Notes: generated by a model not told the origin, from the letters alone. A stretch of DNA of 64,000 nucleotides from Theobroma cacao (GCF_000208745.1 NC_030852.1:9632529-9696528), one strand, 5' to 3'. Shown: positions 1 to 13,129, counted from the stretch's first letter. Numbers and translations are program-made.

Positions 1-234
1 TTTCTTACTTCCTTTCACCCACTTAGATTAGTCATATTATCCTTTTTTCGGATTAATTTCCACAATTGATAAAATATTAATATTTTAATATTATTTTATT
101 CATAAAATAATATTTTATTTCAAAATATTCTTTTCACCCGTTCCCACTCTATGGCACTTAAATTTACATCAAGTGACCCTTCGTCTTATCGATAGGGTCT
201 CATTGTCTGCTAAATGAGGGTACGGGGTGTTACA
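1..234 (-). repeat. 3' LTR of element 1 (partial, cut by window edge)
   Basis: The LTR begins, on the minus strand, with TGTAACACCCCGTACCC directly after the polypurine tract. The segment matches the matching end of the 5' LTR at about 31493-31725. Only 234 bases of about 3.3 kb are inside the window. Confidence 0.9.
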
Positions 235-247
235 ATCTCCCCCACTT
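235..247 (-). other. Polypurine tract of element 1
   Basis: The minus strand reads AAGTGGGGGAGAT immediately before the 3' LTR. This is the plus-strand-synthesis primer of LTR elements. The same tract borders the 3' LTR of element 2 at 7449-7461. Confidence 0.85.
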
Positions 248-297
248 AAAACAAATTTGTCCTTGAATTTAAATAAAGTAGGTTGGTAAAGCATACC

Positions 298-810
298 TTA
301 GTCGTGAGAGAGGTGTGGGTATTCTTTCTTCGTCTCCTCTTCGGGTTCCCAGGTCGCCTCTTCCATCGAACGATTTTGCCACAAGACCTTTACTAAGGCA
401 ATTTCCTTAGAGTGCAGTTGCTTCACTTGATGGTCCAATATTGCCACTAGCTGCTCTTCGAAGGTTAATCCTTCATCCAATGGAACCAAATCATAACGTA
501 TAACATGTGTCGGGTCCCTAATGTACTTCTTTAACATAGACACATGAAATGTAGGATTCACTCGAGCTAGTTCCATCGGTAAGGCTAGCCGATATGTTAT
601 GGGCCCAATTCGTTCCAAAATCTCGAAAGGTTCAATATATCTTGGACTCAATTTCCCTTTCTTCTCGAATCTTTTACTTCGTTTCAGGGGAGATACCTTT
701 AGAAATACAAAATCTCCCACCTGAAGCTTCAATGGACGGTGCCTATTATCGGCATAAGACTTTTGTCTACTCTGGGCTGTCTTTAGACGTTCCCTTACTA
801 AACTCACCAC
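298..810 (-). pseudogene. Element 1 pol: integrase C-terminus and chromodomain
   Basis: A 170-residue open stretch covers the end of the polyprotein. Near its N-terminus it has the integrase C-terminal signatures VGDFVFLKVSP and LSPRYIEPFEILERIG, then FHVSMLKKY, as in plant chromoviruses. The last 50 residues match the chromodomain pattern VKVLWQNRSMEEATWEPEEE, which binds modified histones and steers integration into heterochromatin. The methionine at 810 is internal to pol and not a true start. A frameshift or stop separates this piece from the integrase core upstream (811-1600). The stop just upstream of 298 is probably the natural pol terminus, about 50 bp before the polypurine tract. Confidence 0.88.
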
Positions 811-1600
811 CTCAGTTGCTTGTTACACCAAATCAAGACCTAACAATTTTTTTTCTCTCACTTCAAACCATCTAATGGGCGATTTGCACTTTTATCCATA
901 TAACGCTTCAAAAGGAGCCATTCCGATACTAGCTTGGTAGCTATTGTTATATGCGAGTTTTGTTAAAGGTAATTGTTGATTCCACGTGGTTCCCAAATCC
1001 AACATGATTGACCTTAGCATGTCTTCGAGCGTTTGTATCACTCGCTCTGACTGACCATTCGTTTGAGGATGATACGCAGTATTGAAGTCTAAACAAGTAC
1101 CTAAAGCTCCATGTAAACTTCTCCAAAACTTATTATTAAACTATGGCCCTTGATCAGACACTATGGTCACGGGGAACTCCATGCAATCATACAATACAAT
1201 CAGTATAAATCTTGGCATACTTAGCTGACCCATGGCTAGTTTTTACATAAATGAAATGAGCCGATTTAGTCAATCGATCCACTATTACCCATATCAAATC
1301 ATATCCTCCACTAACACAGGGCAATCTTGTCATAAAATCCATAGCCACGTGTCCCCATTTCCATTCGGGAATTGGCAAGGGTTGTAGCAAACCTAGGGGT
1401 TTCCCATGTTCAGCTTTAACTTGTTGACAAGTTAAGCACTTAGCTACATATTCAGCTATGTCCTTCTTCATCCTTGGCCATCAATAAATCATTTTTAAAT
1501 CATGATACATTTTAGTGGCTCCTAGATGTACGATATAGGCAGTAATGTGAGTTACTTCAAAAATTTCTTCTCTCAGGTTATCTCGATCCAGTACATACGT
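811..1600 (-). pseudogene. Element 1 pol: integrase zinc-binding domain and catalytic core (broken)
   Basis: Translating the minus strand gives the HHCC-domain segments HLGATKMYHDLK and CLTCQQVKAEH. These are followed by the catalytic core with WGHVAMDFMTRLP (first Asp), IWVIVDRLTKSAHF, VSDQGP (second Asp) and NGQSERVIQTLEDMLR (catalytic Glu). Integrase inserts the cDNA into the host genome. The longest uninterrupted part is 1187-1471. At least three in-frame stops or frame changes lie between 811 and 1186, and a proline replaces the usual tryptophan/glycine context in YWPRMKKD. Domain order and spacing are normal for Ty3/gypsy, so this is point decay rather than rearrangement. Confidence 0.85.
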
Positions 1601-1704
1601 TCATGATCCATACTTCAACAATCCCTCATCTCCATACTCAAATTCCTGATCTCACTCTTCGGATCCCAAAATTTTCATCACAAATTCATTTTGTTCTTAG
1701 GCAT

Positions 1705-2258
1705 TCAAATTCGATCCAAGATCATTGGTCGTACTCGAAAATGAGCAATAAGGGCACTAGGCCTACCAATATCAATCTTGACCCCCATACTGCCTAGGCT
1801 CTGCCATCCATGTACTATACTTCTTCGTTCAGTAAACAAATGTGCCAAACTACCCATAAACTTTCGACTTAAAGCATCAACCACCACGTTCGCCTTACTA
1901 GGGTGATATTGGATGGTACAATCATAATCCTTAAGCAATTCCATCCATCGACGTTGCCTCAAATTGAGATCACGCTATTGAAATATATACTTCAAACTCT
2001 TGTGATCAGTATATATTTCAAAACTTCCCCTGTACAAATAATGACGCCAAATTTTTAAGGCAAACACTATCACTGCCATTTCCAAATCATGAAAAGGATA
2101 GTTTTGCTCATGCCTCTTGAGTTGCCTTGAGGCATAAGTGATCACCCTACCATTTTGCATCAGCACACATCCTAGTCCAACACTTGATGCATCACAATAC
2201 ACAACATAACCTCTTGTACCATTTGGTAAACTTAAGATAGGTGCAGAAATCAAGCACT
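1705..2258 (-). pseudogene. Element 1 pol: RNase H domain (broken)
   Basis: The minus strand encodes [20 protein letters not shown] (first catalytic Asp), the tract [40 protein letters not shown], and then [20 protein letters not shown] ending in VVDALSRK. This is the Ty3/gypsy RNase H that removes the RNA template after reverse transcription. Two open segments (1975-2253 and 1705-1962) are separated by a stop near 1970, where the usual [13 protein letters not shown] motif is interrupted. Confidence 0.87.
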
Positions 2259-2259
2259 A

Positions 2260-3060
2260 TTTCAGTCTTAAGAAGCTGCCTTCACACTCGTTAGTCCATT
2301 CAAACTTAGCTCCTTTCCGAGTTAACTTGGTCAATGGTGCCACGATTTTTGAGAAATCCTACACAAATCGATGATAATATTTGGCCAGTCCAAGAAAACT
2401 CTGAACCTCAATAACCATACTTGGTCTTAACCAAGTTTGGATCGATGCAACCTTTTGCGAATCCACGCTAATTCCTTCTTTTGATATTACATGCTTGAGA
2501 AAGCTAACACTCTCCAACCAAAAAGTGCACTTAGAGAACTTCGCATACAATTCATGTTCTCGAAGTGTTTGTAACACCATTCTCAGGCGCTGTGCATGCT
2601 CTTTGAGACTTCGAGAATACACCAGGATATCATCAATAAATATTACCATAAATCTATCCAAATAGAGCCGAAATACTCTATTCATAAAATCCATGAAAGC
2701 GGTGGGAGCATTAGTTAAACCAAAAGACATCACTAAAAATTCATAATGTCTGTACCTCGTACAAAATGCGGTCTTTGATATATCCTCCTCCAAGACTCTT
2801 AACTGATGGTACCCCAAGCGTAGATCAATTTACGAGAAACATTGTACTCCTTACAGTTGATCGAATAAATCATCGATCTTGAGAAATGGATATTTATTCT
2901 TAATAGTCACACTATTCAACTTCCGATAGTCTACACATAACCTCAAACTTTCATCCTTTTTCTTTACAAATAATACTGGAGCTCCCCAAGGCAAAGTACT
3001 TGGATGAATAAATCCTTTTTCTCCTAACTCTTGTAATTGCTATCGCAACACTCGTATTTC
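2260..3060 (-). pseudogene. Element 1 pol: reverse transcriptase (broken)
   Basis: The minus strand carries the RT blocks in order: [72 protein letters not shown], and the catalytic block [30 protein letters not shown] and [12 protein letters not shown] follow. The catalytic Asp pair is intact, but stops occur around 2820-2870 and 2350, and the glycine of the usual FLGHVIS is replaced by lysine. The longest open piece is 2359-2817 (152 residues). Confidence 0.9.
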
Positions 3061-3720
3061 TGCTGGTGCCATTCGATAGGGAACTTCGGATATTGGTTCC
3101 ATGCTAGGAATCAAATTAATGCAAAACTCAACTTCTCTTTCTAGGGGCAAGCTTGGCACTTCATCTGGGAACACATCTTCAAATTCGTTAACTATTGGCA
3201 CCATTTTAATATCTGGAACTTCTTCCTCCATTAGCATATCTTCGTTGGCCACTACACATGCCAAGTAATTCTATCTCGTTTCCACCCTAACGACTCCTAC
3301 CAATATTCCTTTGTTGCACGACTCCTATGTCCATAAATAATAAAAGGGACTTCTTCAGGAAACTTAAATTCCACATATTTATAGTGACAATCAACATTGG
3401 CATAACAATCATACAACCAATCCATTCCCAATATCGCATCATAGTCCAATGTCACCAACAACACCAAATCCACCAATGTCTTCCGATGGTTAATTTTAAC
3501 TAACTAAAACTTATACACAAACTTCGCCATATAAATTTCTTCTAAAGGTGTGGTCACTACCAACAGGTCTACCATGATTTTGCAAGGTTTATTCAACTTT
3601 GACACAAAATAAGGGGAAACAAAAGAATAGGTAGCCCCGGGATCAAATAAAACTAATGCTTCAGATCGCAAATTAAGAAAGTAACTATCACCACATCATT
3701 AGAAGCAAGCACATCTTATG
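3040..3720 (-). pseudogene. Element 1 pol: aspartic protease and protease-RT linker
   Basis: The minus strand reads LVLFDPGATYSFVSPYFVSK, the plant chromovirus form of the retropepsin active site (D-P/S-G-A), at about 3600-3660. It continues with DYDAILGMDWLYDCYANVDC and the linker FEDVFPDEVPSLPLEREVEF that leads into RT. This protease would cut the polyprotein. There are at least two in-frame stops (for example near 3510 and 3275). The linker segment 3040-3264 is open for 74 residues. Confidence 0.8.
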
Positions 3721-3879
3721 GACCCACAGCAAACATTCTCACTTGTCCTCCCCCGGAAGTGCCTTGTGGCACTAACTCCATAGGTCGGGATTGGGAGGTA
3801 GAAGCTATTCTTTTACCTTTATTGAGTCGATTTTTGCTAGTTGGAGGTTAAACTACAGATGCTACCGTTGATGTTGGTT

Positions 3880-4940
3880 GTACATAAAAACGGCTAGTTC
3901 CTTGCGATCTTCCTTCATATGGGCAATCCCTTCTCATATGCCCCGGTTGACCTCAGTTAAAGCACACATTATATGACTGAGCACATGGCCCCACATGCGT
4001 AGTACCACAACGTGTATATTAAGGACTCATATGGCCCTTCTGTCTACTGTTAGGGCTAGTCATTTCTTTACCAGGTCCTCGGCGGTTACTTGATCTAGAA
4101 AAGTTCCCACGACGAGGTGGACTGTTGAACTAGGGGTTTCTCTTATACCCTTAAGATCTAGTTGACACTTACTCTCTATTCTGCATATTCTCTTTTCGAC
4201 TAGACTGACTTGACCTCTTAAAGGTCATTTCTCGACCAGTGTGCCTTTGACTAGTCTGTCCTTCAGCCTTAGTCTGTCTAGTGCTTTCACGTAGTGCCCT
4301 AGCCTCCACACTGTATCCTTTTATTAGTTGGGCACAATCCACGACATCAGAATACGAATCGAACCTCTACCGAGCAACCGCTCTAAACAAATACTCGAAC
4401 AATCCAACCACAAACCAATTCACTCTCATTTCTTCTAAAGATACTAAGTATGGGGTGTACCTAGATAATTGCGTAATTGTACATCATACTCAGACACCGT
4501 CATCCCGAGTGTCTGTCTCAAAGCCTCAAACTCCCTAGCCTTAGCCACTCACACACTCCGAGGCATAAATCTATCCATAAAGGCTTTATCAAGTTCCTTC
4601 CACCCAAGCGGACCAGCATCACTAGATCTATCCCACATATATGACATAATCCATTGTAGTGCTACATCCTCTAGACGAAAACTAGCCAATGTTACTAAGC
4701 TTGTGCTTGAAGCTCCTAAAGCGCGACAGATCCTTCCCATGGTGTCCAAAAATCTACGTGGGTCTTCTCCCACTGTGGAACCAGTGAAGGATGGAGGTTT
4801 TAGCTTCATAAATGAAGATAATGAAACTGAGTCATCTCCCTCGTCATCATTTGAATCATTTTCATCCTTCTCCTCTGACCCTTCCTCTTCTATTATATTT
4901 GTATTTGGATCATAATTCGAATCTTGTGAATCTAAATCCA
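3880..4940 (-). pseudogene. Element 1 gag: capsid C-terminal part and zinc knuckle
   Basis: The minus strand encodes a retrotransposon gag domain: [51 protein letters not shown], then about 80 residues downstream [16 protein letters not shown]. It ends in a CCHC zinc knuckle, CFN*GQPGHMRRDC, whose second cysteine codon is TGA. Gag forms the virus-like particle and binds the RNA. An acidic linker ([20 protein letters not shown]) precedes the capsid domain. The open stretch continues past 4940 for ten codons, but these belong to the LTR of element 2, which is inserted here. Frame changes occur near 4548 and 4420. Confidence 0.85.
4936..4940. repeat. Target-site duplication of element 2 (left copy)
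   Basis: ATCCA here equals ATCCA at 17648-17652, directly outside the two LTRs of element 2. The duplication shows that element 2 is a complete insertion into the gag of element 1. Confidence 0.92.
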
Positions 4941-7448
4941 TGTAACAACCCTTTCCTGTCGCTACCGGCATTCGAGACCTCCAAGAAAACCCGTCAAGTC
5001 TCGAACAAGCCTAACTTGAAATGCCTGTTAGATCACTACATACAATCACCATCCCATATTAATAATTAAAATAGTATACTTTCATAACATGAATGGGAAA
5101 CATAAACATGCTAATCAATTCAAGCTTCGAATCATTTAGTCATAAATTTATACATTAAAATATGCAATCTCTAATTATTTACTTATACCATTATCAATAG
5201 TTGGTTACAACTCAATGAACAAAGCGCTACTACTTGACCTCTAACAGTGGAGCAACTCAGGAGGAAATGCTAGGAGATGCTTTTACCTATCCGCAGTGGA
5301 CTGAACGCACTAATAATTACACGCTAGGCCGATCCCCATCTGTAAAAGGGAGAAATAAGGGTTTAAAAACTAACAGAGATTTTTGTCTCGAGTAGGAAAT
5401 CAAATAAAATCTGTGGTCCCGCTACCACGTAAAAACCTTTAGGGGCCTCGCTCCACCGGATCCCACATGCCATGGCAGTCATAACGATGTTGGCCAACAT
5501 CGGAGAATAAAGCGATCGCAACCACGTAATCATCTAGTGGCCTAGCCACGCATACATATATCACAGGCTATGGCCCCCGCCACGCCTAACCGCCCATCAG
5601 AGACCCAAGGGTTTTCTAGCTAGAGCTCACTCGTGCAAGAGGGTCACACTTAACCGAAGTGACAGTCGGCCTACTCTCGAATCTCTCGATTTGTAAAACA
5701 ATTTTTGAAATTTTCTTATGTCTTTAAAAGCTTGTCTCAAAATTATTTCTAAAGCATTCAACACAGGGTATGATAAAATCTATTGTCATTTTCATAAAAT
5801 AAAGTTGGTGCATGAATTTCGAAACAATAACTCGCAAGGTGAATAAGCATTATAATTATGAATGCACATTGCACAAATATATAAAGCACATTTTTTTATA
5901 GAAATCGTCTTGAAAAGCTTGTTTCTCGGTTTGAAACACTTTAAGTATAATTTATACATATATATTCAAAACACGTTTGAAAATCATGGCAATCACAAAT
6001 TTCCTAGAAATCTACCAACTCATGCTTTCCACAAATTTTCATGTATAATAAATCACACGTGAAGATATATATATATATATATATATATATACGCATAATT
6101 ACGAAAATTTAAAATTGACACCCCCTACTCACCTTAAAATAACGGGATAATACGTCACTATTTCTATTTGTCAATGGCTCTTTATTTTGTTCGGCACTCC
6201 CGCACAGCTCACTTCCTTTACCTCTGCATTTTCTTTTCTTCCTTGTTTTTCTCTCTTTTTCTTGCTCTTTTGGACCCATCCTTCCTTGTTGCTATTGGGC
6301 CCTTCTCATGGGCTCTTTCCACTTCTCCTTATTGGGCTATGCCTACTTTTTTTTTCTTTCTTTCTTGTTTCTCTCTCTCTCTTCTGCCCCTCTTCTTTCT
6401 TACCATATTTGCAGCCACCATCATTCCTCCTTCCCTTTCAACGCTGGCCACGTATTCCTCATTTCTCTCTCATCGCTGGTAGCACCCTAAAAACCCAGCT
6501 TCTTCTCTTTTCCTTCCTCAAAATTCAGTAGCACAAAGTCCGTCTTTCCTCTCAAAAATTGACAACACAAAGCCTCATTTTTCCTCTTTAAATCGACAGC
6601 AAATCAGCCCTCTTTTCTCTCTCAAAATCAGCTCATTTCTCCCTTTTATTTGCTCCATAAGTGGCTGTCAGTAGTAGCATGAGGAAATAAATTTTTCTCT
6701 TGCTCACCAACTTTCTCTCTCCTTCCCGTTTTGTCTCCTCAAAGTCTAGCCCTTCTTCCTTTTTCTTGTTATTCTTTCTAGCCATCCTTATCCATTTTGT
6801 ACTTGTCAACTATATTTATTTATTTTTTAATTTTTTTTACTTGGCCAGCGTTCCACCTTCATTTTTAATTCTGTTTCCTTTATTATTCCTTAAATGGCCG
6901 GCCCCTACTAACTCAATTCATCACTTAAAAATATATTTTTTTAACTTATTCATTTGCCACATGGGCGGTTGCCTACTCCACCTTTGTTCCATTTTTTTTC
7001 TTTATTTTTCCTTTCTTTTTCTCCCATGTGGTCAAAGTAAAGTCAAAAAGCCATGCTTCATTTTCCACCCGTCCTACCTTTTCATTATTCAACTTTTATT
7101 TATTCATTTCATTTTATTTATTTATTCATTTATTGTTATTATTATTAGTAATATTTTAATATTATTTTATTAAATAAAATATTTTTTAAAAAATTTTCTA
7201 CTTGTCTCCTCTAGTCCCGAAATATATTATTATGTCCTGCTTCACTTCCAAATCACCTTTTAACACGTTAATTCATCCTCAACGAAGATATTATTATTAA
7301 ATTATTATTTTCACGTGTGCAAAATATTTTACTTTGGAGCATTCTTTTACTCCTTTATCACTCTTTAGTACATCAATTCGCATCAATTATTCCTTCGTCT
7401 TACCGGGACGGTTATGTTAACTACTATACGGGGGTACGGGGTGTTACA
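4941..7448 (-). repeat. 3' LTR of element 2 (2508 bp, with internal deletion)
   Basis: It is bounded by TG...CA ends, the polypurine tract on the right and target duplication ATCCA on the left. It aligns along its length with the 5' LTR 12134-17647, except that about 500 bp present at 12552-13052 are missing at 5359. It contains long pyrimidine-rich tracts on the plus strand (6180-7140) and a (TA)n run at about 6067-6091. Confidence 0.9.
6065..6092. repeat. (TA)n microsatellite in element 2 3' LTR
   Basis: A run of about 13 TA units. A shorter run is at the same place in the other LTR (about 16293-16311), so the repeat has changed length since insertion. Confidence 0.85.
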
Positions 7449-7461
7449 ATCTCCCCCACTT
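7449..7461 (-). other. Polypurine tract of element 2
   Basis: The minus strand reads AAGTGGGGGAGAT next to the 3' LTR, identical to that of element 1. Confidence 0.85.
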
Positions 7462-8440
7462 AATAGAATTGATCCCCAAATTCATGTCAACGTTGGGTCG
7501 TTAATCCCACTCTAGGATCTTATTTTATCCCTTCCTCTATAAGGAATTTTGGTTTATCCACCTTGTTTACCTTCCATTCGATTAGAATACTTCATTTATG
7601 TCTATTATCACCTTTTAAAATCAAGTTGGGGGTACCTTCCACAATCATTATCACTTATTATTAAAATGCCAAGCATGCCTTTATCTCCATCGTTAACTTT
7701 GAAACATAACTCCCTCTCAATCAAGCCAATTTCGATCACATGTTATATTTATGTATACCTAATCACCATTTTATTACTTCATTCATTTCATCTCTATACC
7801 ATATTTGGTAGCTTACAACATCATAAACATGCCATATTCATTCCTATACGTATTCTCAACGTTGGGGGAAAATTAATGCCTTCAATTGTTCGCACATACT
7901 TCATGTTTATCTTGCACTTATGCAACTCCAATCTTCTCCATCTTTTCGTTAATTACATGTCTGAAGATTCACACTTCTATATCATTTTTAATTTAATACC
8001 GTTCAAATTATGTAGAAAGGCAATTCACTTGTCAAGCTTTATCTTTAATGTAATTCTTTCATTCGCCATTAAACTCTTTTCAGTAGTTCTAGTCCCTTTA
8101 TGCTTAAAAATATATTATCCTTACTATGACTTAGAACTTTTTGACCATCTTTGACGAAATTAAATTTTATCTTTCTTACTCAATCCCTTCATCTACTCAA
8201 ATTATAATACTAGCACCATTTATTCTTTATCCATCGCATTATTGCCACACACAAAATTAAGCATAATTAAGAAATAGCATTTCATTTATTCATGCAACTC
8301 AATCATATCATTCCATCTTAAATATTATTCCGGAGTTCTCTCTATATTCACATAGCTGAATTTCTAATGGTATATCTTATTATTGTACCACTAATGCAAC
8401 TCATCAAGCATATTATGTTCAATTCTCAAATCGCTAAAAA
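7462..8440 (-). other. Element 2 interior, 3' part: no recognisable coding sequence
   Basis: This is AT-rich sequence where integrase and chromodomain should lie. I find no integrase motif or chromodomain tail on the minus strand. The 201-residue plus-strand open stretch at 7549-8154 is antisense, of low-complexity composition and unlike any family I know. Confidence 0.6.
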
Positions 8441-11400
8441 TAATTCTATATTCCCACTGATGACATGAGTAACTACACATGTACATATATACATCCATTA
8501 AATATCAACATCCATTACCACATGTAAGAACCCCTTTTTACTTTCCTCAATTTTGTCGTTTCCAATTTATCCTTCTGTTTCATTTCCATAGATCATAGTT
8601 AGTCCACGAACATCAAAATATAATCAGTTCCCAAAGTACTCTTTGGACATTTAAGTTATCATTCAACTTGCATTCTACCATATTTCATCCTTTATATAGT
8701 CCATATGAACTCGCATTATACTGATGCACGACTCTACATATGTACAAACTTAAGCTTTTCTCTTATCATTTCCAACCATATACATGAATTTCAGTATACT
8801 ATGTATCATTGTATCATAGTGTCATTATCCACATCTCAATCACTAAATATTGTTTTTATCCAATTATATTTCGGTATCCATGTATGCTTTACAATCTTAT
8901 TGACCCTTCAGGTTCATTTTTGCTAGATCACTACATCTTATGCAATATCACAATCCCTAAAAGTCACCTTCATTTCTCATTTACCTTCTGTACTTCCATT
9001 GTACATGTCCTTTTTCATTTTGATATTAGTTAATCACTTAAAATTTAGATTCGTCGAGGTCATGTACACTTCTTACATTTTGAATACTAATTTCCCACAT
9101 TAGGAAATTTTCATTAACCAACTTCATTATCGGGATTACCTTCGATCATCTTATACTATTCCTTTATACCAATATATCATTACTTTCCCTTTAGCGTCAG
9201 CACAGTCAACTCTGATATTTATAAAACTTAATATAGATTTTACCTAAGTGTCCCTTGACATCATCGCCAATATCTAATTTCAACCTCACATCGTGCGACC
9301 TTATAACTTATGCTTTAACCATTAAGCTCCTTAACAATTCCAAGTTTCACATTTCCTTATCATGTATATAAAATATTTTAAAGTATTATTAACCATTATT
9401 CTTGACACTTGCAGTTTAGTCTATTCGTTTCAAGACTTTTATACATTTCCAATCACTCAGTTACTTATTTACTCTTTAATCCTTCAAACACCTTCAGTTC
9501 AAAAGCATGCACTTATTCTCTAAGATATTTTAATGTGTCCTCATCCATTCATACCTCTATTTATGTTCTTAGGTTTCTAGTACACCACAAAATTGACCTT
9601 GTCTTATTACTAATCTCTTTTCTTCCAACTATATCAAATAAGATTGCAAATCCTTCTAACAATACGGTAAATTAGCTCATTTGTTATGCCAACCTTATAA
9701 TTCTTCATTCCCCATTTCCTCACTTGGTATTGGCAGTTCTTTATTTCTTAAAATTCATCTTTAATTAACTTAATGTTCCTCTCAATTTTTTACATCGTAG
9801 TTTATCCCAAAGACTTTTCATCTTCCTTTTTCTTACATGCCATGATATCTAAAACAATGAAGAAACCTTTTGGTTCAAGTAATATTCTCCAAATCATTTA
9901 AACCTCCACATAATAATGTTTAGTACCAAGGTTAACGAATTGATTTCAGCTTGTAATTTATTCCCACACTTCCACATTTTACTCATGCGTCTAGTACTTG
10001 AGATGTTCCTAGCGCTGTGGCACCGAATAGTTGGTGTTGCAACAGTGCAACTGCTAGAAATTTCTTCCACAAGGAAATTCTCCTACCTTTAAGACTACTA
10101 CATTAGTCACATGCTCTAGGTCTAGTCAATAACTTTAATTTTATGTTGTCTCATAGCACTTGTGATCAATCAAACAAGTCTCACTTAAAGATACCCTTTC
10201 CATATGGTATGACAAATTTTCAATTCCATATTACCACACATATTTATTCATCCATTCTAGCATCCACAATTCCTTTAACATTCGTTACTGATTATTTTCC
10301 TTTTCTTGCAACTCACATAGTCTAGTCACTTCAACTTAAAATTGTCATGAAATTAATCCATCTGGATCAACACCTTATGTTTACCTTATTATTAATTCAG
10401 GAATTTCATCTTTCCCTACTTCCATATTTACTTCAAATAGTGTATTTCTAAGTCAATTATCACCATATAGTATCACGACACTATGTGCCTCCTTTCCACT
10501 ATCTTTCATACCCCACAGGAATTAATTAAAAGATTTATGTACTTTGACTAATGCTAATTCCCTTCAACCATATCTTAAATACTCCAAACTCACAAATTAC
10601 AACTCCAAGTGTATACTCACATATTGATAACCTTCATCTATTTCATGATCATGAAAACTACAATTTACAAACTAACTTTCTATCGTACGCACGTTATCAG
10701 AACATTAATTTCAACATATCTATTTCACCCCTTTTTGTGGTATGCCAAAATCGTCGTTTAGGCATATTTCACTACTAGCAATCATATTCCTTTACTATAA
10801 CATCTAGTCCAAATTTGATTAAGCAATTGTCTCCAAATAACTCTTAAATACATAAATATCAAATCGTACACCACTTAATGTTAAGATCTTAACTTTACTC
10901 GTCGATCCTTAACCAATCACATCTATAAAGTGAATAATTTACTTAATTATTACACCTCACCCTTGCGGTCATAAGATCAAAGTTGTCCAAAACTTAGGAT
11001 GCAAAAGCTCCGTCTTAAAGCATATCCAAAAATCAATATTTTTTAAGTCCCTTACCTTTGAAGAAATCAAATTCAAGACTAATCATTTGCACCATAGTTT
11101 GCATACTAATCGAATTAGACTCCTAAATTGATCCTTTAAAGTGATTTGTATATCAAGCTCAAATTTAGAACTCCATATGGTATTTAGACTAGAATCAATT
11201 TTCTTGAGCCATTTAACTTTAAACTACCACATTCACCGCTAGTCCTTTAATTCATTGGCTTCGTACTAAGCATAGCAAAATTTAAGCTCATCCTTAGAGC
11301 ATATTTACTTACTAACCTTTTACTTCTTGACCACACATCAATTATAATAGTCACTGATTTCCACCCTTGAGCTAATTCATGCACTTACAACTATAACCCA

Positions 11401-11980
11401 TAATAGTTCAAATCAAACCTTGGGATCTCACCGTCACTTAATTGAATTCAAAACCAGCTCCATTTAAGCTGCTATACACATATTTAACACATGTACATTT
11501 ATAAAATATTTCGAAAGTTCAACACCATTCATATATGGGTAGGGCAAGCTTAATTAACACAGTGCACTTGCCTCCGTGCATGTGAGTATCAGTTTACACC
11601 TCTCTTAATACTTAGATGTATAAGCCTCAAGTGAATCTCAACGATCAATATTTATTCCAATAAAGATGCACTCCTTATTACCAATATCACATGGGCTCCT
11701 TTACATTGACCTTAATAACCATTAAATATTGTCTAATTTCTCCCCATTAATAATCCTGTGCTCAATTTATAACTCCACCAAATGCATAAGTTATTTTGGA
11801 CCTATTAGTCTAACTCCACTTTCCTTCATCCTTGGTCGAAGGATTACATCATTACAGTGCCCGTTCATTAGGAGCATTTGCTTTAAAATCTTTCCAACAA
11901 TAGCTCATGTCACGGGTGGCATCTCAAGCTCAAACAACAGCACCACTTATAACCTTTACATGACGATAGCAAAAAGGTAG
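8440..11980 (-). other. Shared non-coding module (copy in element 2)
   Basis: This non-coding stretch aligns with 41082-42946 in element 4 (same strand) and with about 20900-22680 in element 3 (opposite strand). Examples seen by eye: 8701-8930 matches 41330-41550, 9361-9450 matches 41980-42070, 10850-10930 matches 42510-42600 and the reverse complement of about 21960-22070, and 11241-11310 matches 42880-42946. The segment 11721-11980 matches the reverse complement of about 20930-21170. It holds no conserved reading frame. It may be a decayed pol or a structural non-coding core; I cannot tell which. Confidence 0.75.
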
Positions 11981-12116
11981 ATTACTAGGAATAAGAGTTT
12001 ATATAGCCTCCTGTCTATGACTTGTGCTGCAATCACAAACCATAAACAAGACTCTACATTAACTCCGACAACTCCGCTGATTGACACAAAAATCCTTAGG
12101 ACTCGACTAAACCTAA

Positions 12117-12129
12117 GGCTTTGATACCA
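12117..12129 (-). other. Primer-binding site of element 2 (initiator Met-tRNA type)
   Basis: The minus strand reads TGGTATCAAAGCC four bases after the 5' LTR. This is the plant consensus TGGTATCAGAGCC with one change. Confidence 0.85.
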
Positions 12130-13129
12130 ACATTGTAGCAACCCTTTCTCGTCGCTACCAGCATTCGAGACCTCCGAGAAGACCCGCCAAGTCCAGAACA
12201 AGCCTAACTTGAAATGTCTGTTAGATCACTACATACAATCACCATCCCATATTAATAACTAAAACAATATACTTTCATAACATGAATGGGAAACATAAAC
12301 ATGCTAATCAATTCAAGCTTCAAACCATTTAGTCATAAATTTATACATTAAAATTCGCAATCTCTAATTATTTACTTATACCGTTATCAATAGTTGTTTA
12401 CAACTCAATGAACGAAGAGCTACTAATTGACCTCTAACAGTGGAGCGACTTGGAAGGAAATGCTAGGAGATGCCTTTACCTATCCATATGGACTGAACAC
12501 GTCGATGATTACATGCTAGGTCGATCCCTATCTACAAAAAGGGGAAATAAGGGGGTGTGAGTCTCACAGACTAAATGATCATCGGCTCCGTGAGCAGGGC
12601 ATAGATGGGAAACAAGCAATAAGGTAGAGATTTTGAATATTAAAAATCACAAGAGTCGATAAAAATATTTTAATCCAAATGGAGATTTGTGACTTATATA
12701 AAGAAAATAATATCGAGAATTTCTTGTAAGGCGTAAACAACTATAATGTATATCAAATCAAGTAAGTAAACTTTTGTGCATCGAGAAGGTTAATATCCAC
12801 TTTCAAACTAAATCAGTAAAATATCATTTTAAACCTCGTGTTCGTAAAAGATCTCCGCAGTCAAAATTATCTCATGTAATACTCAAATCAAATCAATAAA
12901 GTTGGGCAAGCACCCGCGAAACCAAATAGTAACCAGGTTTATACAATATTCACAAATCGCCTCACACGCGAGGGTAAAAATTCATATAACAGTAAAACCA
13001 GGGGAAGCTGCAGAAAATCGTATAATTTTGTTTTCACCATGCAACAAATAAGAGTTTAAAAACCCAAAGAGATTTTTGTCTCGAGTAGGAAATCAAATAA
13101 AATTCGTGGTCCCGCTACCACGTAATAAC

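Noticed and set aside
4549..4971. Start codon at 4971 for the gag fragment
   Set aside because: The first ten codons belong to the LTR of element 2, which is inserted at 4941. The true gag start of element 1 is at 28183.
6168..7173. Long plus-strand open frames rich in Phe, Leu and Ser (also at 16137-17370 and 30534-30916)
   Set aside because: They come from pyrimidine-rich tracts inside LTRs, lie antisense to the elements, overlap one another in several frames, and have no domain. Their recurrence reflects LTR homology.
7549..8154. 201-codon plus-strand frame in element 2 interior
   Set aside because: Antisense to the element, AT-driven composition, no recognisable motif. Most likely chance in a region with few TAA/TAG on that strand.
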